A DNA stretch of 64,000 nt from Rhodanobacteraceae bacterium (GTDB taxonomy: Bacteria > Pseudomonadota > Gammaproteobacteria > Xanthomonadales > Rhodanobacteraceae): assembly GCA_004299555.1 (NCBI GenBank), contig SCQU01000001.1:62001-126000 (forward strand). The letters are read 5' to 3'. Shown here one piece after another: positions 50,758-60,334 of this stretch. Under the pieces are notes generated by a model. That model worked only from the letters and a program-made list of their open reading frames with translations, was not told the DNA's origin and made no database searches. The stretch's first letter is position 1, and each line of letters starts with the position of its first letter. The position numbers were made by a program, and so were the translations under genes.

Positions 50758-52239
50758 TCACAGCAGTACGACATCAAACTGCTCCTGCGCGTACTGTTCC
50801 TCCGGCTGGAACCGGATCGACTTGCCGATGAAGGCTTCGAGCTCGGCGACCGCGGACGATTCATCCTCCAGCATGCGCGCGACCACCTTCGGCGCCGCCA
50901 ACACCAGCAGTTTTTCGGCGTTGAACTGGCGCACCGCGCGGGTGATCTCGCGGAAAATTTCGTAGCCGACGGTCTCGGCCGTCTTGACAATGCCGCGGCC
51001 CGCACAGGCCGGGCACGGTTCGCACAGCTGGCGTGCGAGGCTGTCGGTGGTGCGCTTGCGGGTCATCTCGACCAGTCCGAGCGGGCTGATGTCGTACACG
51101 GTGGTCTTGGCGCGGTCATGCGCGAGCGCCTTTTCAAGCGTGCGCAACACCTGGCGCTTGTGTTCGTCGTCGTGCATGTCGATGAAGTCGATGATGATGA
51201 TGCCGCCAAGATTGCGCAGCCGCAGCTGCCGCGCGCTGGCCTGCGCGGCTTCCAGGTTGGTGCGAAACGCCGTGTCCTCGAGATTGCGGGTACCCAGATA
51301 GGCGCCGGTATTGACATCGACCGTGGTCATGGCCTCGGTCTGGTCGATGACGAGATAGCCGCCGGACTTTAGCGGCACTTCCTTGCGCAGGGCTTTCTGG
51401 ATTTCGTCTTCGACGCCATACAGGTCAAAAATCGGGCGCTCACCGGGATAGTGTTCGATCCGGCCGCTGAGGTCCGGCATGAACTGGCGCGCAAACGCCC
51501 GCGCGCGCTCGAAGGTTTCGTGCGAATCGACGCGCACCTTTTCGATGTCATCGTGCAGCAGGTCGCGCAGCACACGCAACGGCAGCGCCGGTTCCTCATA
51601 GACACGGTCACCGGGTTCGGCGTGCGCGATGGCCGCCGCTACGGTGTGCCATACGCGCGTGACGTAGGCCACATCCTCGGCCAGCTGCTCGCGTCCGACC
51701 CCCTCGGCATTGGTGCGTGCGATCAGTCCGAAGCCGCCGTCGGCGGCCAGCTCGCCAAGCAGTGTGCGCAACCGCTCGCGCTCGGCCTCGTCCTCGATCC
51801 GCACCGAGACCCCGAGCGTCGTGCTGTGGGCAAGCAGCACCAGGTAGCGCGACGGAATTGAAAGGTGCGTGGACAAGCGCGCGCCCTTGGAACTGATGGG
51901 ATCCTTGATGACCTGCACGATGACGCGTTGACCCTCGTGCACCAACTCGGTAATGGCAGGAACGCTGACCGGGGCCTGCGTGCCGCCGCCATCAGGTTCG
52001 GCGGCAAGCGTTGCCTGCGCCATGTCCGCGGCGTGCAGGAACGCGCTGCGCGCAAGGCCGATGTCCACGAACGCGGCCTGTATCCCGCACATGACCCGCT
52101 GGACCCGGCCGCAATAGATATTGCCAACATAGCCACGATGCCCGTTGCGCTCGATGTGGACCTCCTGCAACATGCCATTCTCGACCACGCCGACCCTGGC
52201 TTCGCGGGGCGTCACGTTGATCAGGATTTCTTCGGTCAT
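50758..52239 (-). CDS. rng: Ribonuclease G
   Basis: Endoribonuclease that matures the 5' end of 16S rRNA and degrades some mRNAs. The 493-residue protein has the S1 domain (GNIYCGRVQRVMCGIQAAFVDIG), the DNase I-like catalytic part with the metal-binding Asp pair in TTVDVNTGAYLG and IDFIDMHDD, and the zinc-link CPAC near residue 405. It lacks the long C-terminal scaffold of RNase E. It follows maf by 87 bp. Confidence 0.96.
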   Translation of the reverse strand: MTEEILINVTPREARVGVVENGMLQEVHIERNGHRGYVGNIYCGRVQRVMCGIQAAFVDIGLARSAFLHAADMAQATLAAEPDGGGTQAPVSVPAITELVHEGQRVIVQVIKDPISSKGARLSTHLSIPSRYLVLLAHSTTLGVSVRIEDEAERERLRTLLGELAADGGFGLIARTNAEGVGREQLAEDVAYVTRVWHTVAAAIAHAEPGDRVYEEPALPLRVLRDLLHDDIEKVRVDSHETFERARAFARQFMPDLSGRIEHYPGERPIFDLYGVEDEIQKALRKEVPLKSGGYLVIDQTEAMTTVDVNTGAYLGTRNLEDTAFRTNLEAAQASARQLRLRNLGGIIIIDFIDMHDDEHKRQVLRTLEKALAHDRAKTTVYDISPLGLVEMTRKRTTDSLARQLCEPCPACAGRGIVKTAETVGYEIFREITRAVRQFNAEKLLVLAAPKVVARMLEDESSAVAELEAFIGKSIRFQPEEQYAQEQFDVVLL

Positions 52240-52326
52240 CAGGCGCTGTCCACGCGGCGTGGTACACCCTTATAGCCCGGCGGGTCTGTACCTGTCGATG
52301 TGGAAACTCGCACGGTTCAGCCGCGC

Positions 52327-52899
52327 TCACACCGGGACATCGACGGCGTGGAGCAGCCGTACCGTCTCATGCAGCGGCAGGCCCATCACGCCGGAGTAGC
52401 TGCCCGCAAGGTGCGTGATGAACGCGGCCGCGCGGCCCTGGATTGCGTAGCCACCCGCCTTGCCCGCGAACTCGCCGGTGGCGAGGTAGCGTTCGATGGC
52501 CACGCCGTCCAGCTCGGCGAACGTCACCCGGGACGTACACGCGGCGACGGGCTCGGCCACGCCACTGGCACAGCAGACGACCGAAATCACGGTATGGGTA
52601 CGTCCCGACAGTGCGCGCAACATGGCCGCCGCAGCGGCGGCATCACGCGGCTTGCCAAACACCCGGCCGCCCAGCACCACCTCGGTGTCGGCACCCAGCA
52701 CCACGGCGCCAAGGTCGCGCTGCGCCGCGATCGCCAGCCCCGCGCGCGCCTTCATCCGCGCTACGCGTTCGACGTAGGCACGCGGCGACTCGGCGGCACC
52801 GAGCACCTCGGGCACGTCAACCCCGAGGACCTCAAACGCCACGCCGATCTGCTCCAGCAGCGCACGCCGGCGGGGAGATTGCGAAGCCAGATACAGCAT
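52327..52899 (-). CDS. maf: Maf-family nucleotide pyrophosphatase (YhdE-type dTTP/UTPase)
   Basis: House-cleaning pyrophosphatase of 190 residues that hydrolyses non-canonical or excess pyrimidine NTPs. Family motifs are LASQSPRRRALL at the start, ESPRAYVERVARMKA, GADTEVVLGG with its catalytic Asp, FGKPRDA and YAIQGRAAAFI. Start ATG at 52899. The maf-rng order supports assignment to the YhdE rather than the YceF branch. Confidence 0.93.
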   Translation of the reverse strand: MLYLASQSPRRRALLEQIGVAFEVLGVDVPEVLGAAESPRAYVERVARMKARAGLAIAAQRDLGAVVLGADTEVVLGGRVFGKPRDAAAAAAMLRALSGRTHTVISVVCCASGVAEPVAACTSRVTFAELDGVAIERYLATGEFAGKAGGYAIQGRAAAFITHLAGSYSGVMGLPLHETVRLLHAVDVPV

Positions 52900-53010
52900 C
52901 CGGCAAGCATAACGGGAACCCCCCAAAACCGGCGGCCGTCCGCGCCTTGGGGGAATGACGGCAAAAAACGGTCTTCCCGCGGTGCCAAAACACCACTCAC
53001 ACGGCCGGAT

Positions 53011-54816
53011 TCAGGCGGCCGCAGCGGCGGCCTCCGGCACTGGCGGCACCAGCGCAATCACCGTCCAGCCACTCCGCGGCTCGGTCTTACGCTGGGTGTT
53101 GACGATCCGCAAGCGTCCATTGGGTTCGACCGCAAACAGCAGCACGGCGGCGCCCCCATGCCGGGCCTGGAAATCCGCCCAGCCGAAGGCCTCGGCCAGG
53201 GCGCTGGATTTGATCTGCCAGCCTGCCTCCAGCAGTTCGCCGAAGCGGGCGTGCGTCGTGTTCTTGTCAAACAACCCCTTGGCCCGCAGGCTGCCCACGA
53301 ACGCGGCGCGGTCGCCCGCATCCTCGGGTGCCAGCACGCGCAACCGGTACACCCGTTCGCGGCCAAACTCCTGGCGGTAGTGCAGGCACGCCAGCGAATT
53401 GAGCTCGCGCCGCCCCGACAGTGCAAGCAAGCGTCCGATCCCCGTCAGATCGAGATGCAGCGCGGCGTGCTGCGAGGTCGGGTTGCCGAAGAACGTCGTC
53501 AAACCCGCCATCCGCGCCGCGCTGATGCCATCCCAGTCATCGTCGGCCAGCAGCACCTGAAACCGCTGCTCGGCCAAGGCGGCGCCCACCGCACGCGCGA
53601 CGGCATCGGAGCCAAAGATCAACACCCCGTCCGGATCGGGATCGGCAACCTGCAGCCACCGCGCCAGCGGGCGCGCGGTTGCACTTTGCAGCACCACCGT
53701 CCCGATGATGAGCGTGAATACCAGCGGCACCAGCGCGTCCGCGTCCGCTATCCCCAACGCACCCAACTGCAGCGCAAACAGCGATGACACCGATGCGGCG
53801 ACGATGCCGCGCGGCGATACAAAGCCAATCAACGCGCGCTCGCGCCAGGTCAGGTTGCTGCCCAGCGTCGCCACCCACACCGAAACGGGCCGGATCGCAA
53901 GCTGCGCCGCCACGAACACCAGGATGCCGGCCAGCAGCATGCCGGGAGGCAACGGCCACTGCAGCCGCGCCGCCAGGATCACGAACAGCAGCGACACCAG
54001 CAACAGCGACAGGTGCTCCTTGAAGTCCATGATGTCGCCCATGTGGACGTGTTTGAGGTTGCCGAGCGTGATGCCCATCAGCGTGACCGCGATCAGGCCC
54101 GACTCGTGCGTGAGCTGGTTGGACAACGTGAACGCACCCAGCACCGCAACCAGGGTGCCGAAGGATTGCAGGTACTCCGGGATCATCTGCCGGTACAGCA
54201 GGAACGCCAACGCCGCCGCCATGCCAAGGCCAATCCCGGCACCGATGCCGACCGTCGCGCCAAATACCGCCAGCGAATGACCCTGCTGGTGCGACACGAT
54301 CGCCTCGAACACCAGCACCGCGAACAGCGCGCCCAAGGGATCCAGCACGATGCCTTCCCAGCGCAGCGCGCTGGCGATGCGCGCGTTGGGCCGAAGCGTT
54401 CGCAGCATCGGCGTAATCACCGTGGGCCCGGTCACGCAGGCGAGCGCGCCAAACAGCAGGGCAACTTCCCAGCGCAGGCCGGCAATCCAGTGCGCGGCGG
54501 CCGCGAGCAGCACCAACGCCACGATCGCGCCGTAGGTGACCATCCCGTGCACGGCGCGGCCGATCCCGCGCAGCTCGGAAAACCGCAGCGTCAGGCTGCC
54601 CTCGAACAGGATCAATGCCACCGCCAGCGACACCGTGGGGAACAGGAAATTGCCGAGCACCTTGTCCGGTTCGAACAGGTGCGTCGCCGGCCCCAGTACC
54701 AGACCGGTCAGCAACAGGAAGAGGATCGCCGGCAGCCGCATCCGCCACGCCAGCCACTGCGCCAGGAAACCGACCACCAGCAGCACCGTCAGGATCACGC
54801 CAAGATCGATTGCCAT
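53011..54816 (-). CDS. CPA-type cation/proton antiporter with C-terminal RCK-like domain
   Basis: A 601-residue membrane protein. Residues 1-395 hold 12-13 membrane spans of a Na+/H+ or K+/H+ exchanger (LPAILFLLLTGLVLGP, LFEGSLTLRFSELRG, ALACVTGPTVITPML, IGFVSPRGIVAASVSSLFA). Residues from about 410 form a cytosolic nucleotide-binding TrkA-N-like domain (GVLIFGSDAVARAVGAAL), suggesting ligand gating. Which cation it moves is not shown by sequence. ATG at 54816 lies just before the first span. It lies 111 bp upstream of maf on the same strand. Confidence 0.88.
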   Translation of the reverse strand: MAIDLGVILTVLLVVGFLAQWLAWRMRLPAILFLLLTGLVLGPATHLFEPDKVLGNFLFPTVSLAVALILFEGSLTLRFSELRGIGRAVHGMVTYGAIVALVLLAAAAHWIAGLRWEVALLFGALACVTGPTVITPMLRTLRPNARIASALRWEGIVLDPLGALFAVLVFEAIVSHQQGHSLAVFGATVGIGAGIGLGMAAALAFLLYRQMIPEYLQSFGTLVAVLGAFTLSNQLTHESGLIAVTLMGITLGNLKHVHMGDIMDFKEHLSLLLVSLLFVILAARLQWPLPPGMLLAGILVFVAAQLAIRPVSVWVATLGSNLTWRERALIGFVSPRGIVAASVSSLFALQLGALGIADADALVPLVFTLIIGTVVLQSATARPLARWLQVADPDPDGVLIFGSDAVARAVGAALAEQRFQVLLADDDWDGISAARMAGLTTFFGNPTSQHAALHLDLTGIGRLLALSGRRELNSLACLHYRQEFGRERVYRLRVLAPEDAGDRAAFVGSLRAKGLFDKNTTHARFGELLEAGWQIKSSALAEAFGWADFQARHGGAAVLLFAVEPNGRLRIVNTQRKTEPRSGWTVIALVPPVPEAAAAAA

Positions 54817-55089
54817 GCAGCGTTGCCTTCGCAGATCAGGGGCCGATGGTACCGGCGACTTTTCGCCCGTGCCGGGCGCGCCTGCTTCCAACGGGTAGGC
54901 CCAGGCTGAATCGGCACGCAAGACGGCGGTGCCCGGGGCACGGCGCGCGGGCCGGTGGCGGATTCAAGCAGCCAGAAGCCGAGCCAGCGCTGCATGGCCC
55001 ACCTGCCCCGCGCAGGTACCACGGTCATCCGGCACCGCCAAGTGCTCGCCGCCGGCGGCGAGCTTGCCCGCCAGCGCGGTGGGCTTGGC

Positions 55090-57381
55090 CTAGCCGCGTT
55101 GGGCGCGCACGCCCAGCCAGCCCTTGAGCGCGGCAATCAGCATCGGCACCGCGCCGAAGATGATGAACACCAGGTCGCCCGGCAGGCGCAGCCATTCGAG
55201 CAGGTGCGAACGCGGCATGCTGACGTAGGCGACGCTGCGCGCGTGCCAGTAGCCGTGCTGGACGACGTCCCACAGCTGCAGCACCCCGCTCGGAAACAGG
55301 CTCATCACGATCATCAGGACCAGTCCCAGGTTGGTGCCCCAAAACGCCACCTTGACGTATTTCTCTATGCCCGGCCAGGTCTTGTCATCGGCGGTCTGGC
55401 GCAGTACGAACACCATCAGCGCCAGCGCCAGCATGCCGAATACACCCATCATCGCGGCGTGGGCGTGGTTGGGCGTCAACTGCGTGCCGACTTCGTAGTA
55501 GCTCACGATCGGCAGGTTGATCAGGAAGCCGAACATGCCGGCGCCAACGAAGTTCCAGAAGCCGACCGCCATCAGGAAGTAGAACGTCCACTTGTGGGGC
55601 ACGCGGCGCACCGTGCCGTCGACGTCGATCTCACCCTTGGTGGTTTTGACAAAGTCCCAGGCATCCAGGGTCAGCAGCGTCAGCGGAACGACCTCGAGCA
55701 CCGAAAATATCGCCGACATCGCCATGTTGAACTGGGTGTGGCCAATGAAGTACCAGTGGTGGCCGGTGCCGATCAGGCCGCCAACGAAGTACAAGATTGC
55801 GTCCAGATAGATGACCCGCAGCGCCGTGTTGCGCCGCGCCAGCCCCAGTTGATACAGCACCAGCGCCACCACGGTGGTGGCGAAGAACTCGAAGAAACCT
55901 TCGACCCAAAGGTGGATGATCCAGAACCGCCAGGTCTCCACCACCGTGTAGTTCGTGCGGGCGCCAAAGAACAACGCCGGGATGTAGAACACCGGGATCG
56001 CCAGCGCGGCAATCAGGAACATCCGCACGATCGGCCGCACTTCAACATTTTCGACTTTGCCCGGGCGCGCCACCCAGTAGAGCAGCGCGAACCACGTCAA
56101 CAGGCCAAGCACCAGGATGTATTGCCAGATACGGCCCAGTTCGAGGTACTCCCAGCCCTGGTTGCCGAGCCAGAACCACCACCTGCCGAGCAGGTCGGAT
56201 ATGCCCGCCCACTCGCCGAGCAGGCTGCCGACGATCACGACGCCGAAGGCAACGAACAGCAGATGCATCCACATCGCCAAGCCGCGCGGTTCATCGCGGC
56301 GCAGGCTGCGGCCCAGGAACAGCGCAGCGGCGACGTACGCGGTGGCAATCCACATGATCGCGCTTTGCAGGTGCCAGGTGCGCATCAAGTTGCTGGGGAA
56401 GATGTCTTCCAGCTGGAAGCCGTAGAAGCTCCCGGGGTCGGCGCGAAAATGCGCCGTTGCACCACCGACCAGGGTCTGGAACAGGAACAACGCCGCTACC
56501 AGGACGAAAAACTTCACCAGCGCCCGCTGCCCCGGGCCGGCCTCACCCGGCACGATCTGCGGGCGGATCGTGTGTCCACGCGAAATCCAGCCCAGGTAAT
56601 CGAACTTGCCGAACAGCATGAGCACCGCGGCAATGCCACCCAGCAGCACCAGCAGGCTCAACGCGCTCCACAGCAAGGCGCCGGCGATCGGCGTATTGCC
56701 GACCAGCGGGTCGTAGGGAAAGTTGTTGGTGTAGGAATAGCCATAGCCGGGTCTGTTGGCGACCGATGCCCACGCGGCCCAGGTCACGAACGCCGTAAAT
56801 TCCTGCAGCTCGGCCGGATCGGTAATCAGGTCCGGTTTCAGGCCACCGTTGTCGACCGGGTTCTTGAAGTAGTCGGTCCAGTGCGTGATCTGCTGGCGCC
56901 AAGCCACCGACTCGGAAGGCGTGAGCGTCAGCGTGCCGGTTGCCGCGGCGTAGCGGTTGGTCTTCAGCGTGACCGCAACCTGCGCGCGTACCGCCGCCTG
57001 CTGCCCGGCATCGAGTGCCGCCATCGGCTTGCCGTATTGTTGCTGCGCCAGTGATTGAGCGGTGTCAAGGCCGATGCGGTGCAGCGCCGCGGCGGAAAAA
57101 TCCGGCCCCAGATAGGCCCCATGACCCCAGATCGAGCCGTTGTCCATCAGCCCGTACTTGAGAAATACGCCCTGCCCGGCGCGTATCTCGCTGCCGGTGA
57201 ACAGCGTCACCCCTTGCGCGTCCACGACCTGGCCGGGGATGGGCGGCGCGTTCTTGTAGCCCAGCACCGTGATTGCAATCAGTACGGCGAAGCCAAACAC
57301 CATCACGATCAGGATCGCCCGCATCCACCATGGCGACAGCGGACCGTCTTCGGGCTCAGGTTGCGGCATCGTTGCGGCCAT
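55090..57381 (-). CDS. norB: Quinol-dependent nitric oxide reductase (qNOR)
   Basis: Single-subunit membrane enzyme reducing NO to N2O with electrons from quinol. At 763 residues it has the qNOR-specific N-terminal fusion (one span, then a soluble domain with GSEIRAGQGVFLKYG and SYTNNFPYDP) and a heme-copper-oxidase-like core with about 13 spans. Haem ligands are seen in RTWHLQSAIMW and NHAHAAMMG; the non-haem iron site has HLWVEGFFE, whose Glu residues mark NO reductases, and GTGHHWYFIGH. No norC, norD, norQ or nitrite reductase gene is nearby, so NO detoxification is more likely than full denitrification. Confidence 0.95.
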   Translation of the reverse strand: MAATMPQPEPEDGPLSPWWMRAILIVMVFGFAVLIAITVLGYKNAPPIPGQVVDAQGVTLFTGSEIRAGQGVFLKYGLMDNGSIWGHGAYLGPDFSAAALHRIGLDTAQSLAQQQYGKPMAALDAGQQAAVRAQVAVTLKTNRYAAATGTLTLTPSESVAWRQQITHWTDYFKNPVDNGGLKPDLITDPAELQEFTAFVTWAAWASVANRPGYGYSYTNNFPYDPLVGNTPIAGALLWSALSLLVLLGGIAAVLMLFGKFDYLGWISRGHTIRPQIVPGEAGPGQRALVKFFVLVAALFLFQTLVGGATAHFRADPGSFYGFQLEDIFPSNLMRTWHLQSAIMWIATAYVAAALFLGRSLRRDEPRGLAMWMHLLFVAFGVVIVGSLLGEWAGISDLLGRWWFWLGNQGWEYLELGRIWQYILVLGLLTWFALLYWVARPGKVENVEVRPIVRMFLIAALAIPVFYIPALFFGARTNYTVVETWRFWIIHLWVEGFFEFFATTVVALVLYQLGLARRNTALRVIYLDAILYFVGGLIGTGHHWYFIGHTQFNMAMSAIFSVLEVVPLTLLTLDAWDFVKTTKGEIDVDGTVRRVPHKWTFYFLMAVGFWNFVGAGMFGFLINLPIVSYYEVGTQLTPNHAHAAMMGVFGMLALALMVFVLRQTADDKTWPGIEKYVKVAFWGTNLGLVLMIVMSLFPSGVLQLWDVVQHGYWHARSVAYVSMPRSHLLEWLRLPGDLVFIIFGAVPMLIAALKGWLGVRAQRG

Positions 57382-58198
57382 GATGATCTTGCCTCACCTG
57401 CGCGACCAAGGTTGGGCAATGCTACAGGGCCCGCGAGGAGCCGTGTTGATTGTGGCCAAAGCCATGCCCCCGCGCCAAGCAAACGGCATCCGCGATTCCG
57501 GCCAAGCAACGGCGTCGTGGCTGTGCGCGGCCGCCAGCGACGGCCCTGCAGAGGCCGCCAGGACGCCCACCCGGCGGTTGCCGACCGGCCAGCACCGGGC
57601 GGTCAGCACAGGGTCAACGGCCACCTGCGGGCTCATCGCTTGACCGGCGCACGGCTTTCATGCCGTCTTACGCAGGCGCCGAAAGTTCGGCGCACGCGAC
57701 AAACTTCACAAGGACCCACGCAACGTTTGCCGCACCCGGCGTCGGGTCGGCCGGCGACCGATGCACGGCCCCGGAGAGCGCTATCGACGTCGCCGATGTA
57801 CACCGCATCCGGCGCGCCGTCGAACGCGACGCGGGCCGTAACGACCCGTTGAAGTCATTGGCGAACGGCTGCTTCCAGGATGGCTGGTGTAGGTCGTCGC
57901 GGTACGCAAGCCGTAATGCACGACGCGTAACCACCAGCGAACCTGATCCAGCAAGCGTGGCGCACCTGGCTCGCCGCGGCCGTTACATCGGCTCCTGACC
58001 TGTAAAATTCATAAGCCACCATACCGTGCCCGTACCGCGCAGATTGACTGACGCCGCATCACAACGGAAGCGAGCCAGTTCTTGTTGGCGCGAAGGATTC
58101 TGTTGATTGCGATGCAAGGGCCGGCGCGTGATACTCGGTGCACCAGCCTTTAAGGTCGTCAAATTGCTGTTAAACGTCAAGGCACGTACGGTGTTCCA
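57382..58198. other. Gene-free stretch upstream of norB
   Basis: About 800 bases between norB and the methyltransferase gene. Frames are open on both strands but encode only Arg/Ala/Pro/Ser-rich sequence without recognisable domains, so I call no gene. The right part (57990-58198) is visibly richer in A and T than the surroundings. The norB promoter should lie in the first 200 bases; I could not identify an FNR/DNR-type TTGAT-N4-ATCAA box or a clear NsrR site. Confidence 0.5.
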
Positions 58199-58855
58199 AT
58201 GCTGACTCATGAACAGGCGCGCGCATTTTACGATCGCTTTGGGTCCAAGCAAGATTGGCAACGCTTTTACGAAGACCGTGCTGTAAATGACATGATTTCG
58301 CACGGTGCATTCGACACTGCATCGTCGGTCTTTGAGTTCGGCTGCGGCACTGGTCGGCTCGCCGAGCGGCTGCTTATGCAGTGCCTCCCACAAAACGTGA
58401 GCTATCTCGCGATCGACAGTAGTCCGACCATGATTAATCTGGCGCAGAATCGGCTAAGTCGGTTTCAAGACCGTGCGAAGGTCCGACTCTCCCTCGGCGA
58501 CATGGCGCTCGATGTGGGACCAAACCAGTTCGACCGCTTTGTGTGTACCTACGTTATGGATCTTCTTGCAGAGAACGATATCCGCGCCGTTATACGTGAG
58601 GCGCATAGGGTATTAGCACCCAATGGACTTCTATGCCTCGTCAGCCTGACTCACGGCTATACCACGGTTTGCCGGTTTGTCGAGAAGTTGTGGGTGTCCG
58701 TTCACTCCTTCCGGCCTGTGTTGGTCGGAGGCTGTCGGCCCGTCTTGCTGCATCCCTTTCTGGAAGGCCCGAAGTGGAACATTCGACATGAGAACCAGAT
58801 ATCCAACTTCGGATTGACATCTCAAATCATTGTTGCAGAGAAGGTCGCTACCTGA
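58199..58855 (+). CDS. Class I SAM-dependent methyltransferase, probably acquired
   Basis: A 218-residue methyltransferase with motif I SVFEFGCGTGRLAERLL, an acidic residue at the end of the second strand (LAIDSSP), FDRFVCTYVMDLL and the LAPNGLLCLVSLTHGYT strand. The Rossmann core is of the UbiE/type-11 kind; the substrate is unknown. Its codons use far more A/T-ending triplets (TTT, GAT, ATT, CTA) than the neighbouring genes, which suggests recent transfer. It has no same-strand partner, and a fragment like its N-terminus lies 0.9 kb downstream. Confidence 0.83.
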   Translation: MLTHEQARAFYDRFGSKQDWQRFYEDRAVNDMISHGAFDTASSVFEFGCGTGRLAERLLMQCLPQNVSYLAIDSSPTMINLAQNRLSRFQDRAKVRLSLGDMALDVGPNQFDRFVCTYVMDLLAENDIRAVIREAHRVLAPNGLLCLVSLTHGYTTVCRFVEKLWVSVHSFRPVLVGGCRPVLLHPFLEGPKWNIRHENQISNFGLTSQIIVAEKVAT

Positions 58856-59384
58856 CGGCTTCATTCAAGTAGCTACACTTTCAACCATTCGACGCGTTCC
58901 TGGACACTTTTTGACTGACCGCCACACCGCGTGCAGTTGAAGAGGTCGACCGGCCACGTTGGCCGAATATAGAATGTGAGCCGTGAACCGGCGGACTCGT
59001 TACAGTTGTGCGGTGGCCAAATGGTAGTTCATGTACCGGTCATGTACCGGCGGCGGTTCACCGGGCACGGCACCGGGCTTTGGAAGCATCGCGCACCAAT
59101 CGTTGGGACCATGCGTCCGTCTGCGCGCTCTATCGATTTTCGGCAAGCGCGCGCCTGCCGCGTGTGCAGCGTTTACCACCCGTGCGCTGGATGAACGTTC
59201 CATGCACCATGGCGTTTTCGACACGGCATCGAGCGTCAGGTCAATTGCGCGGGAGCGTGTTTCGCGGCGTCGTTCGGGCAATCGAGGATCCGTCCAGCGT
59301 GCCGGATGCCGGCGAACGGGCCGGGCCACCGCAGGCGGCCCGGCGGTAGTCTTGTCGTGGGTTTTTATCCATGAGGTCCCGCAC
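58856..59384. other. Gene-free stretch with a decayed methyltransferase fragment
   Basis: About 530 bases without an intact gene. It contains an 11-base tandem duplication (TCATGTACCGG at 59029-59039 and 59040-59050) and, at 59178-59237, a short piece resembling the start of the upstream methyltransferase. The rest shows no recognisable coding signal. Confidence 0.55.
59178..59237 (+). pseudogene. Methyltransferase N-terminal remnant
   Basis: Translated, this segment reads TRALDERSMHHGVFDTASSV, close to DRAVNDMISHGAFDTASSV of the intact methyltransferase at 58.2 kb. The similarity stops exactly where motif I (FEFGCGTG) should follow, and the downstream residues are unrelated. It looks like the truncated relic of a second copy. 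The DNA has diverged at several third positions, so it is not a fresh duplication. It happens to be in frame with the GNAT gene that follows. Confidence 0.55.
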
Positions 59385-59834
59385 GTGCACATCCGGAAGG
59401 CCAGAGAAGCAGACAGCGCGGAGCTTTGGGTGCTGATGCGGGACCTGGCGGTTTTCGAGAAATACATCGACTCGTTCGCCATCACGCCGGAGGTGGTGCG
59501 CGACAGCGGGTTCCGGAAAAACCCACCGGATTTCCATTGCATCGTCGCGGAAGAAACCGGCAAGCTCGTCGGGATGCTGGTGTATTACTTCCTTCCCTAC
59601 ACGGCCCAAAACCGGCCGGCGGTCTACATGAAGGAGTTGTTTGTCAGCGAGGGCCACCGGGGGCACGGTGTCGGCCGGCGACTGATGGACGCACTGCGGG
59701 CCGCGGCGAAAGAACACAACTGCGCGCAAATCAAGTGGACGGTGGCGCCCTGGAACCAGGCAGGAGTGCGATTTTATGAGCAGCTCGGAGCCAAGGAGAA
59801 CCGGGACTGGTTAAGCTTTGACTGGAACGTGTGA
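59385..59834 (+). CDS. GNAT-family N-acetyltransferase (SAT1-like)
   Basis: A 149-residue acetyltransferase. It has the N-terminal VHIRKAREADSAELW strand-helix, MKELFVSEGHRGHGVGRRLMDAL, in which RGHGVG is the acetyl-CoA pyrophosphate loop, and a C-terminal KWTVAPWNQAGVRFYEQLGA. The spacing and the FLPYTAQNRPAVYMKELFV segment resemble spermidine/thialysine acetyltransferases, but the substrate is a guess. The GTG at 59385 is chosen because GAGGT lies at 59373-59377 and the fold begins there; the same frame is open far upstream without homology. Confidence 0.87.
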   Translation: MHIRKAREADSAELWVLMRDLAVFEKYIDSFAITPEVVRDSGFRKNPPDFHCIVAEETGKLVGMLVYYFLPYTAQNRPAVYMKELFVSEGHRGHGVGRRLMDALRAAAKEHNCAQIKWTVAPWNQAGVRFYEQLGAKENRDWLSFDWNV

Positions 59835-59950
59835 CGCGGGCCCGGCCAGGCGGTACGTGCGCCTTGGCCCGTCAAGGTTGCATCCAGCCGGTCTTGGACT
59901 CCCGCGCCGACTCGCACCGCGTACCGCAGGCACCGGAGCGCGTGGACAGC

Positions 59951-60295
59951 ATGGCCAGCAGCATTGAATTCGTCGACTACGTTACCGGGCAAATCGCCCT
60001 TGGCGGGCGCTTGACGTGCAGGCCACTGTTTGGCGAGTATGCGCTGTATGTCGATGGCAAGGTCGTCGCCTTCGTATGCGACAACAGCCTGTTCGTGAAA
60101 CCATCCGCGGCCGTAACGCGCCTGGCGCCCGACCTGCCGCAACGGCCACCCTACCCCGGCGCGAAGAATTATCCGGTCGCAGACGAATGGCTTGACGACT
60201 CCGACGCGCTGCGCAAGCTGATCGTCGAGACCGCGCGGCTCATGCCTGCACCCAAGCCAAAAAAGACCGCCCGTACGCGGCGTTCGCAGCATTGA
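59951..60295 (+). CDS. TfoX N-terminal domain protein
   Basis: A 114-residue protein that is just a TfoX-N domain: FVDYVTGQIALGG, then the family motif RPLFGEYALYVDGKVVAFVCDNSLFVK and a Lys/Arg-rich tail. Full-length TfoX/Sxy activates competence genes in Haemophilus and relatives; this single-domain form lacks the C-terminal domain, so a role in competence is not implied. ATG at 59951. Convergent with rlmH. Confidence 0.87.
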   Translation: MASSIEFVDYVTGQIALGGRLTCRPLFGEYALYVDGKVVAFVCDNSLFVKPSAAVTRLAPDLPQRPPYPGAKNYPVADEWLDDSDALRKLIVETARLMPAPKPKKTARTRRSQH

Positions 60296-60334
60296 GGTTC
60301 ACGGGCGCGCCAATCCCGGCGGCCGGGCCGACGT

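Noticed and set aside
54955-57054. A 699-codon open frame on the plus strand
   Set aside because: Antisense to norB, whose haem and iron ligands are complete; the His/Gln-rich translation is typical of the reverse of a membrane protein gene.
57450-57998. Open frames on both strands between norB and the methyltransferase
   Set aside because: No domain, no RBS, mutually overlapping, and Arg/Ser/Pro-rich.
58169-58175. GTTAAAC, matching the integron attC core GTTRRRY
   Set aside because: No complementary RYYYAAC partner at a sensible distance, no integrase and no cassette array; a seven-base match is expected by chance.
59029-59050. 11-base tandem direct repeat as a target-site duplication
   Set aside because: The copies are directly adjacent with nothing inserted between them, so there is no element for them to flank.
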